A DNA stretch of 6,577 bases from Methanobacterium sp. (GTDB taxonomy: Archaea > Methanobacteriota > Methanobacteria > Methanobacteriales > Methanobacteriaceae): the NCBI GenBank assembly GCA_003162115.1, contig PMMV01000072.1:20802-27378 (forward strand). Direction: 5' to 3'. Positions 1 through 5,540 of this stretch are shown here, one piece after another (position 1 is the stretch's first letter; the number at the start of each line of letters is the position of its first letter). The position numbers and the translations under genes were made by a program. Under the pieces are notes generated by a model. It did no database searches. It had not been told where the DNA came from and saw nothing but the letters and a program-made list of their open reading frames with translations.

Positions 1-230
1 ATTTGTGTTTCATTTGTTATTCGCACAGAAACATTCCCCTGCTGATTACCATTGGTTAAAACACCCTGTACAAGTATTGAGTTAACCTCTGTGGAGTTTT
101 TAGTCGCAACCAGGACACCAACAATCTTTCCACTCATATCCGAATGTTCGCCTCCAGTTGCAACTATAGCACCGTAGACTACCCCCATAAACATCACAAA
201 TAGTAGTGCAAGTAGTATGATATTTTTCAT
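1..230 (-). CDS. Secreted or membrane-attached small protein, N-terminal part (runs off left edge)
   Basis: The frame opens at ATG 228-230 and stays open to base 1, giving 76 residues without a stop; the C-terminus is outside the window. Residues 1-20 (MKNIILLALLFVMFMGVVYG) form a typical signal peptide or membrane anchor: one Lys near the start, a long hydrophobic core, then a small-residue site that could be cleaved after VYG. The rest is polar and beta-rich: SGKIVGVLVAT, then SILVQGVLTNG, then VSVRITNETQ. This alternation of short strands ending in 'V-x-I-T-x-x-T' resembles small secreted OB-like domains such as the YobA/DUF3221 type, but that is a weak inference. An AGAAGG Shine-Dalgarno seven bases upstream supports the start. 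It is the last gene of the minus-strand series and lies beyond the dead proC, so it probably has its own promoter. Function unknown. Confidence 0.7.
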   Translation of the reverse strand, partial: MKNIILLALLFVMFMGVVYGAIVATGGEHSDMSGKIVGVLVATKNSTEVNSILVQGVLTNGNQQGNVSVRITNETQ

Positions 231-237
231 TTTTGAA

Positions 238-274
238 CCTTCTTATAATCTCATTTTTATTGGTTATCTATAAA
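238..274 (-). promoter_or_regulatory. Ribosome binding site and candidate TATA box for the secreted protein gene
   Basis: Read on the minus strand, AGAAGG (243-238) lies seven bases before the ATG and pairs with the anti-Shine-Dalgarno. TTTATAGATA (274-265) is about 35 bases before the start and is the best-placed TATA-like box. A TSS about 25 bases downstream of it would leave a leader just long enough to contain the binding site. Other A+T-rich boxes lie farther up (about 344-375), so the promoter choice is uncertain. The rest of 275-406 holds no gene that I can see. Confidence 0.4.
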
Positions 275-406
275 CCATAATCCATTCAAACATCACTTTC
301 AGGAACTAATCAAACCCAAGACACTATCACTAATTGAACTCTTGGATAATATATTTTATAAACCCCTTTATATAATTAATTGGTGAACCCATACATTTGT
401 TAGATT

Positions 407-1254
407 TCAAGTGGATTCAATACCCCATTTATAAATAAATTCAATAAAGTTGTTTAAGTTCTCTTTTATTATTTCATGTTTCTTATTGGTTTTAGAAAAA
501 AATTCATAGAAAATTCTTGGTATTTCTTCATCTAGAACTTTAGGCCCTCTTCAGTTATGCCTCCTTTTGTAGCAACAGAAGATATTAGTTTATCAAAACC
601 CATATTTTTCTCGTAAAGAAGTTTTGAAGTCCCATATAATGTTTTTATTACCATGTCGTCTGTTTCTTCTGTTGAAAATCCACTATTTCTTGAAGCGGTT
701 TTAGTAAATTCCATTCATATTCTAGATATAAATGCAGGTGCACAACTAGTAATTTCTGCCCCCACATCAATTCTTGCTCATCGATAATTTTAACTTCTCC
801 AATTTAATTAAAAAGTGAATTTATGTATTTAGCTTCTGCTGTTGTGACATCTGAGTTGTGAAAGATCAGTATTACTCCTTCGAATACTTTCGATGCCTGA
901 GATGGCATAACCTTAGTTATTTTCCCATTAAAAATTCCATAAACATTTTCCATTGTCAATGCAGCAGAAATATATACTATATGTGTATTTTCTGTGACTA
1001 ATCATTTATTTCTTCAAGAACATCTTTTACATCTGATTTTCCAACAAATAGAATAATAAATTAGATTTTAATACAATGGAACTGTTATCATATGCTATTT
1101 CAATTTCAGGGTATGTTTCCTTCAGATCATTAAGTTTTGATCTTGTTCTTGTAGATAATACAACTTCATATGGTTTTAATACCCCTGATAATAGGAAACC
1201 GTCTAAAATAACTCTTACCATGTTTCCATAACCAATAAATCCTATTTTTTTCAC
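407..1254 (-). pseudogene. proC: Pyrroline-5-carboxylate reductase (ProC) pseudogene, near full length
   Basis: Intact ProC reduces pyrroline-5-carboxylate to proline with NAD(P)H in the cytoplasm. Joining the frames gives about 280 residues, normal for the family. It starts at GTG 1254 behind an AAGGAG site: KKIGFIGYGNM (Rossmann loop), then LFVGKSDVKDVLEEI, then TKVMPSQASKVFEGV, then EITSCAPAFIS, and finally the family signature SSVATKGGITEEGL near the end; it stops at TGA 407-409. Lesions in reading order: a one-base deletion near 1058, another near 1000, an in-frame TAA at 804-806 (AAA-to-TAA would restore it), a deletion near 768, an in-frame TGA at 715-717, and a deletion near 539. In addition, the third Gly of the nucleotide-binding loop (GxGxMG) is Val. 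Six lesions plus the missense change make a dead gene more likely than sequencing error alone. If proline is made by this cell, another proC or route must serve. Family assignment is secure; loss of function is nearly so. Confidence 0.92.
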
Positions 1255-1298
1255 GATTTTTCTCTCCTTGATTTATCTTGCTTACTATTTTTAAACAA

Positions 1299-1731
1299 TT
1301 ATCTAATTATCTTTCCCCACTGCAATTGAGATATTCCATAGTTGAAGTGACAATCAACATTTTTAAATCCAATTCTTTTAAGATTAATCATGAAAATCAG
1401 ACCTTAGAAGTTTTATTATTAATTGAGGGGATATTAGTTTTTCAAATAAGATTTTGCTGTATATAAAATTTCTAACGATCAATAAACCAAAAAATCTCAA
1501 TTTGTAATTTAATATTAATAATTTTAACATTCCGTTTCACAACTTCCCAATCTAAACATATTATGATCTTTTTTAATCTGGCTTCAATAAATTTTTGAAA
1601 AAAAGATATTAATATCTGAAACTGGAGCTAGTTCCACTATACAATCAGTACTTTTTAACAAACTTATGAACAAGTTCACTTTTATTCCATTTTGATCTGT
1701 TGGATTCAATCATAATATATTCCAAATTCAT
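1299..1731 (-). pseudogene. Decayed class I SAM-dependent methyltransferase remnant
   Basis: Pieces of a methyltransferase appear in order on the minus strand in shifting frames. A possible start is ATG 1729-1731, followed by KSELVHKFVKKY. A frameshift then gives DCIVELAPVSD at about 1646-1614, matching motif I (hydrophobic-E-x-APGTG) with the GTG triplet lost. Next comes LKKIIICLDWEVVKRN at about 1583-1530, matching the acidic motif II strand and following helix. The last piece is LKRIGFKNVDCHFNYGIS followed by QLQWGKIIR up to TAA 1299, which resembles the C-terminus of UbiE-type enzymes (GF...ve...Gi..l..GK). Frames change at least three times. The total of 433 bases codes for about 144 residues, against roughly 200 or more for the family; the missing part is the middle, where the post-motif-II strands should be. 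I infer a former small-molecule methyltransferase; its substrate cannot be told. It may once have shared a transcript with proC, 44 bases downstream. Confidence 0.55.
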
Positions 1732-1735
1732 TTAT

Positions 1736-1761
1736 AAAAAAATTAAAGTATTCAATACTTT
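1736..1761 (-). terminator. Hairpin plus T7 tract after the RibD-like/PEP-mutase-like operon
   Basis: On the minus strand AAAGTATT-G-AATACTTT (1761-1745) is a perfect inverted repeat with 8-base arms around one base; as RNA, a 6-bp stem with a 5-base loop is more realistic. Two A residues and an uninterrupted T7 run (1742-1736) follow. It starts 41 bases after the stop of the upstream gene. Archaea terminate mainly on T tracts, so the T7 alone could serve; the hairpin may help or protect the 3' end. Confidence 0.6.
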
Positions 1762-1802
1762 TAAGAAATATATTAAACAAGAATTGATTAGATATGACCA
1801 AT

Positions 1803-2639
1803 TTAATATCTTCTTAGCAACTCATTCAATTCATCTACTTTGTAGAGCATATCCTCATCCATGCCCATAATATCATCATTTTTCAAGCGATTCAATGATT
1901 TATTAATTGATTTCATGCTTGAGTATATCAGAAGAGTGGGTAAACTTACCCTGGCTACTCCAATATTTTCTAGATCCCCAATTGAAAAATTATTTATGTT
2001 ATATTGCATTCCTGCTGCTATGCTAATCGGACCTTTAACTTCTTTATTAAGGGTTTCAACCTCTTCATGGGTTTTAACATAGGGGATAAATGCCATATCA
2101 GCACCTGAATTGAGATAAATGTTTGCACGTTCCACTGCAATGTTTAATGAATCCTCACGATTTTCTGAGGATCCAAGAGCATCTGTACGGCCGTTTATAA
2201 TAAAATCTGAAGTTTCAGCTGCTTCAGCAGCTTCCCTTGCTGCATAAATCTTTTCTACCATCAACTCTTCATTTATGATCCTAATCGCTTTATCATCATC
2301 CAGATTTTGATCTTCTATGTTCAAACCTGCAGCTCCTACATCAATAAACATTTTTACAGTTTCTAAAACAACTTTTGGACCGCCGAATCCATCCTCTGCA
2401 TCTGCCATAACTGGTAAATCCACAGCATCAACGATCTTACCAGTAATATGAACGTTATCTTCTCTTGAAATATCAATTTCTTTTTTTATAGCTGCAACAA
2501 TTGAAAAACTATATCCTGAACACTGCACAGCCTTGAAACCTGAATTTTCAATTAATCTAGCACTCAAAGGATCATAGGCATCGGGCATTACAAGAGTTTT
2601 TCCAGTGCAAATGAGTTTTCTTAGCTCTTCGCTCTTCAT
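1803..2639 (-). CDS. PEP mutase/isocitrate lyase superfamily protein (PrpB-like, substrate unknown)
   Basis: This is a 278-residue single-domain TIM barrel of the isocitrate lyase/PEP mutase superfamily (COG2513/PF13714 type), whose members make or break C-C or P-C bonds next to a carboxylate using Mg2+. Visible landmarks are PDAYDPLSARL (19-29), the metal site MADAEDGFGG (78-87), GAAGLNIEDQ (102-111), NGRTDAL (149-155) and GADMAFIPY in the last third. In isocitrate and methylisocitrate lyases the IEDQ strand leads into a lid loop with the catalytic K-[KR]-C-G-H; here it reads NLDDDKAI, without Cys or His. A lyase acting on (methyl)isocitrate is therefore unlikely. A PEP mutase, oxaloacetate decarboxylase or carboxy-PEP-type reaction remains possible. 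The start is supported by GTGAT three bases upstream, which pairs with the 16S tail. It follows the RibD-like gene by 18 bases and is presumably cotranscribed. Family secure, reaction unknown. Confidence 0.9.
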   Translation of the reverse strand: MKSEELRKLICTGKTLVMPDAYDPLSARLIENSGFKAVQCSGYSFSIVAAIKKEIDISREDNVHITGKIVDAVDLPVMADAEDGFGGPKVVLETVKMFIDVGAAGLNIEDQNLDDDKAIRIINEELMVEKIYAAREAAEAAETSDFIINGRTDALGSSENREDSLNIAVERANIYLNSGADMAFIPYVKTHEEVETLNKEVKGPISIAAGMQYNINNFSIGDLENIGVARVSLPTLLIYSSMKSINKSLNRLKNDDIMGMDEDMLYKVDELNELLRRY

Positions 2640-2642
2640 TTT

Positions 2643-2647
2643 ATCAC
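2643..2647 (-). promoter_or_regulatory. Close-set ribosome binding site GTGAT
   Basis: GTGAT lies only three bases before the ATG at 2639. It pairs with the AUCAC part of the 16S 3' end, so the short gap is geometrically normal. It lies in the 18-base space between the two genes, which supports an operon with separate initiation of the second gene. Confidence 0.6.
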
Positions 2648-2657
2648 ATTAATTTCG

Positions 2658-3341
2658 TTAAAACTGATATTTCATAATTCGGTAATGTAAAAGGATTATC
2701 TCATTCTTCAATTTTTCCATTTTAAGAAGTTTCATGTCTAAAACTCCCTCTGTCGATGTTAAATCCGGTGCAATATATATGGAATTGGGTGATCTTCCTC
2801 CAACCATAGCAGGATGAATTAATACACATACCTCATCTACCAGATCATCCCTTAAGAGTACACCATTCAATCTACCGCCACTTTCAACTCTCAGGCTTTT
2901 AACTCCAAATTGGATGTTAATTTCTTCAAGAGCTGTACCTAAATTAACCTTTTCATATCCAATTACCATGTACTTTATGTATCGTTCGTCTAGAAAGTTC
3001 AGATATTCTTGAGGAGTAGATCTGGAACATAAAACCAGTATATCTCTAAATAATCCCGTTCCAAAAACTTGGCTCCAAGTGCGTATTCTCCCTCTACTGT
3101 CTGGAACGACCAGTAAAGGTCTGGAATCATTTTTATTTACTTCGGGAACTTGAAAATTCTTGGATTTATGTAATTTATCAGGTTTTACATTGAAATTATT
3201 AAGTAAAGTATCAGTGCCCATTAAAACTGCATCTAAATTCCATTGAGATGCTAATTGGTAATATAGCTTTTTATCTGAATTGAAACCATTTATTCTGCCA
3301 TCAAGACTAATATAATTGTATATTATTACTTTTGGTAGCAC
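2658..3341 (-). CDS. RibD C-terminal-type NADPH reductase (dihydrofolate reductase-like fold)
   Basis: The 227-residue protein consists of one RibD_C domain (PF01872), which in bacteria reduces the ribosylamino-pyrimidine intermediate of riboflavin synthesis. In archaea a stand-alone protein of this size (ArfC/Rib7) does the same job. Motifs: PKVIIYNYISLDGRI at the N-terminus (family form SLDGKI), LMGTDTLLNN at about 40-49 (family form GxNTVxxDDP), RPLLVVPDSRGRI in the middle, and ESGGRLNGVLLRDDLVDEV at about 153-171 (family form EGGxxLxxxLLxxxLVDEl), followed by IHPAMVGG. The DDP motif of true ArfC is replaced by NNF, so I read this as a paralogue with another pterin- or flavin-related substrate, not as the riboflavin enzyme. 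I chose GTG 3341 because GAGGTG lies six bases before it; the in-frame GTG at 3350 is part of that binding site. It is first in a probable two-gene operon. Confidence 0.85.
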   Translation of the reverse strand: MLPKVIIYNYISLDGRINGFNSDKKLYYQLASQWNLDAVLMGTDTLLNNFNVKPDKLHKSKNFQVPEVNKNDSRPLLVVPDSRGRIRTWSQVFGTGLFRDILVLCSRSTPQEYLNFLDERYIKYMVIGYEKVNLGTALEEINIQFGVKSLRVESGGRLNGVLLRDDLVDEVCVLIHPAMVGGRSPNSIYIAPDLTSTEGVLDMKLLKMEKLKNEIILLHYRIMKYQF

Positions 3342-3347
3342 AAATCC

Positions 3348-3353
3348 CACCTC
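3348..3353 (-). promoter_or_regulatory. Ribosome binding site GAGGTG that decides the RibD-like start
   Basis: GAGGTG (3353-3348, minus strand) is a strong match to the archaeal Shine-Dalgarno. It includes the upstream in-frame GTG (3350-3348), which therefore cannot be the main start. The next GTG, at 3341, is six bases downstream at normal spacing. Confidence 0.65.
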
Positions 3354-3378
3354 ATTCTTGTATAACTTTTAATTTTCA

Positions 3379-3396
3379 ATAAATATTTGGCCAAAT
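3379..3396 (-). promoter_or_regulatory. TATA-like box overlapped by a 12-bp palindrome, candidate operator
   Basis: The 60-bp space before the RibD-like gene contains the perfect palindrome ATTTGGCCAAAT (3385-3396); after one mismatch it extends by two more pairs. On the minus strand it runs into TATTTATT (3386-3379), a TATA-like box about 40-45 bases before the GTG, a spacing that gives a leader of roughly 12 bases containing the binding site. A dimeric repressor bound here would cover the TATA/BRE region. The palindrome is also only six bases after the stop of the upstream hydrolase, so a role in 3'-end formation cannot be excluded. Confidence 0.4.
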
Positions 3397-3401
3397 TTTG
3401 A

Positions 3402-4420
3402 TTAATGATTGTCTGTGACATTTAATTGTTTAATCTTTGTTCCATCACTCCAAAAACCCATAAATCTCTGTTTAGTCGTATTTCCCAATGCATATTCTCT
3501 GTTTTTACCATAAAAAGCCGCATCGTACAGACCATCAAAAAGTTTCCATGTCCCGTAATAATCCTGGGCATTTGTTAATAATGTCAAGTTATAATTTCCA
3601 ACTACAATTGAAGATGCGAGGGGGAAAAAGTGATCTGCTGTTATTGGAGGATAACCGTATTTGTCCGTAATCATCATCACAAAATCCTTATTTTTTTCTG
3701 GAATCTGGATGGTCTTCCTTATAATCATCCTTGCATCCTGATCTCCAACCCAATTGTCTTGATCCCCTGCCATGGTCAGTAGCAATGTATTTGAAGGTAT
3801 ATTTGTTAGATTTTCTAGAACAGGACCAGTAGGGTCAGTTGTTGACCTTGATTTTCCAGGTTCAACAGCAAAAACTGCCAGAGGCTGTGGAAACCCATTT
3901 GTAGCTGCAACTGATGCTATGTTTACGCTAAGAAGGCCACCCACAGAATGTCCTACAATTGCGAATTTATCTAGCTGAGGCTTTATATGGTTACCAGATT
4001 CAAGCACTTTAATAGCATCTTTAATAGCTTTGACAGAATTAGGAGTGAAATTATCCGATGGAGTTGTAAGATCCTGTTGGTATCTTGGATAAATAACTAT
4101 GTTACCCTTTTTAACCAGATGATAAATCCAGGCACTGTAAAATGTCGGTGTTATTGCTCCCCATCCATGCATAAAAACAATGACAGGTGCAGATAGAGTA
4201 GTTTTTGAATCTGGTTCAAATATCCAGTACTGATCTGCCCCCCACCATATGTAGTTACTTTAACCCCGCTGTACTGATAATCTGCACCACCAGGACCAAA
4301 ATTTGGCTGATCAGGCTGGGAAGGTTTCTGTTTCTGTACTGCAAGTGACAGTGGAACTGCTGTTAAAAGAATTATCAAAACAACTGATGTGATAATAAAA
4401 TAAACTTCCCATCTGTTCAT
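3402..4420 (-). pseudogene. Membrane-anchored alpha/beta hydrolase, split by a one-base frameshift in a G run
   Basis: Two frames join into one 339-residue serine hydrolase. The first (ATG 4420, to 4151) has a membrane segment at residues 7-27, then a Pro/Gln/Gly-rich linker that suggests the enzyme faces outside the cell, then VKVTTYGGG. At 4238-4243 the minus strand has six G; with seven, the frame continues as ADQYWIFEPDS, then APVIVFMHGWGA (oxyanion region), into the second frame (to 3402). The rest of the catalytic set is there: nucleophile Ser in GHSVGG, likely Asp in AGDQDNW, and His in TADHFFP. No other lesion exists in over 1 kb, so this is either a very recent mutation, a slippage-switchable gene, or a sequencing error. 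ATG 4172, inside the second frame, would give a 256-residue piece without anchor or first strands and is unlikely to work. Substrate unknown; esterase or lipase is the family-level guess. Confidence 0.8.
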
Positions 4421-4441
4421 AATTATTATCTTAATTTTAAA

Positions 4442-4448
4442 TTATAAA
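4442..4448 (-). promoter_or_regulatory. TATA box TTTATAA of the split hydrolase gene
   Basis: TTTATAA (4448-4442) ends 21 bases before ATG 4420, and no convincing Shine-Dalgarno lies between them. That spacing puts the TSS at or next to the start codon, so a leaderless or nearly leaderless mRNA is likely. The site lies in the 74-bp gap after the upstream hydrolase, which suggests separate transcription of the two hydrolases. Confidence 0.45.
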
Positions 4449-4494
4449 TTTTAATCTATAGGATATTTAATAGATGATAATTCAATTAGTTGAA

Positions 4495-5286
4495 TCAATA
4501 CATCAATGGTAATAAAGCATCCTTCAGAGACTTATTATTTATCCATCTTCTCAAAACCCAATTAAAGAGCTCTGGATCTTCTAAATTCCATATATGTCCG
4601 ACTTTAGGAGCCATGTACCCCCTAGATATAGGAAGCGACATTATCAGATCATTCGCAGATTCTTTGATGATTTTGTAGTCTTTCTCTCCTGTCATTACAA
4701 GAACTGGTGCTTTAACTTTTTCAAGGCCATTTGGAAGTTTAAAAAGCATACTCTCTGTTAAAATCCTATCTAATGAATCATCATTAACATGAAGTGTGGA
4801 TTCCTTAAACTTGTCAAAAAGATTTTTTGGCATATTATAAGTTCTCATATTAGCATTTATAAAAAAATCTGTATCTTTTACAGGTTTATATACTTTAATA
4901 GCGTAATTTAAAAGTTTTAAAAACGTTTCAGAATGCGAGCTACTACGAATCATCGTACCACTTATAAAAGCATGGTCAACTAATTTGGGAGCTTTGCTTA
5001 GAATCTGAACAATTATCTGAGCGCCCAACGACATTCCGACAAGATTTGCATTCCCATTAATGGTATGTTCATGTATTAAATCTAATATAATTTCTGCGGA
5101 ATTCCCAATGGTGAAGGGCTTCACATCACTGCTAAGTCCATGCTCTGGAAGATCAGGGACAATACAGTGGTAATCACTGAAAGCTTTTAACTGATCATCC
5201 CACATCCAACCCGCCATAGCACCGCCGTGAAGAAATATAATAGTTTCAGCATTCCCTAAACCCGTTTCTTTGAAGTATAAATCCAT
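4495..5286 (-). CDS. Cytoplasmic alpha/beta hydrolase (MhpC-like)
   Basis: The 263-residue protein is a complete alpha/beta-hydrolase of the fold-1 group (esterases, C-C hydrolases, lactonases, haloperoxidase-like enzymes). Visible in order: IIFLHGGAMAGWMWDDQ (16-32, oxyanion-hole HGG), CIVPDLPEHGLS (41-52), the nucleophile elbow LVGMSLGAQ with Ser86, an alpha-helical cap at about 115-180, VLVMTGEKDYKI with the likely acid Asp203, and KVGHIWNLEDPELF with His231. No signal peptide or membrane segment is present, so it acts inside the cell. It is not closely related to the split hydrolase downstream, which has a different elbow (GHSVGG) and a membrane anchor. The start is supported by GAGGT four bases before the ATG. 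It diverges from polB across 254 bp. Fold and triad are clear; the substrate is not. Confidence 0.9.
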   Translation of the reverse strand: MDLYFKETGLGNAETIIFLHGGAMAGWMWDDQLKAFSDYHCIVPDLPEHGLSSDVKPFTIGNSAEIILDLIHEHTINGNANLVGMSLGAQIIVQILSKAPKLVDHAFISGTMIRSSSHSETFLKLLNYAIKVYKPVKDTDFFINANMRTYNMPKNLFDKFKESTLHVNDDSLDRILTESMLFKLPNGLEKVKAPVLVMTGEKDYKIIKESANDLIMSLPISRGYMAPKVGHIWNLEDPELFNWVLRRWINNKSLKDALLPLMY

Positions 5287-5290
5287 GATA

Positions 5291-5319
5291 ACCTCGTATA
5301 AATTTATTTATTATATATT
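5291..5319 (-). promoter_or_regulatory. Ribosome binding site and A+T-rich promoter region of the intact hydrolase
   Basis: GAGGT (5295-5291) precedes the ATG by four bases. The stretch above it is nearly pure A/T, with TATATAA (5317-5311) the clearest box. If that box were used the transcript would start at or inside the binding site, so a box slightly higher (TTAAATA, 5335-5329) may be the real one. Nothing else coding is visible in 5320-5509. Confidence 0.35.
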
Positions 5320-5509
5320 AATAATTAGTATTTAATCCATTTAATGGAACTCCATACAGAAGGATTCTCAAATGTGACATCTCAATTTTAAAAGATTCAT
5401 TTTAAATTTTAACTGCGTGTTTAGCTCATTTACATATTTAAAATGGATATACATTCTCAGAACATATATTGAAGCTAAATTAATCAACCCAAACAATGAT
5501 TTAACAACC

Positions 5510-5516
5510 TATATAA
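5510..5516 (+). promoter_or_regulatory. TATA box TATATAA of polB, leaderless start likely
   Basis: TATATAA at 5510-5516 ends 24 bases before the polB ATG at 5541. Archaeal transcription starts about 25 bases from the box centre, so the mRNA should begin close to the ATG. No Shine-Dalgarno is present in the intervening sequence and an in-frame TAA lies two codons upstream of the ATG, which fits leaderless translation. Confidence 0.55.
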
Positions 5517-5540
5517 CCTTCACTCTATAAATAAAAGTTC

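Noticed and set aside
407..1254. Treating all proC breaks as sequencing errors and annotating an intact gene
   Set aside because: Two nonsense codons and the Gly-to-Val change are substitutions, not homopolymer slips, and neighbouring genes of similar composition read cleanly.
1278..1466. Plus-strand open frame of 62 codons
   Set aside because: It has no ribosome binding site or recognisable motif and lies opposite the methyltransferase remnant, whose C-terminal block reads well on the minus strand.
1861..2082. Plus-strand open frame inside the PEP-mutase-like gene
   Set aside because: It is antisense to a well-supported enzyme gene and its translation has no family features.
3488..4196. 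Three plus-strand open frames (3488-3670, 3772-3978, 3987-4196)
   Set aside because: All are antisense to the hydrolase catalytic domain and its join region; no ribosome binding sites or motifs.
4480..4495. Inverted repeat ATTCAA-TTAG-TTGAAT at the stop of the intact hydrolase, considered as a terminator
   Set aside because: The stem is short and A+T-rich and no T tract follows on the minus strand; chance is likely in this composition.
5344..5355. Small inverted repeat ATGGA-AC-TCCAT in the divergent intergenic region, considered as an operator
   Set aside because: Five-base arms are expected by chance, and it is not placed near the likely TATA boxes of either gene.
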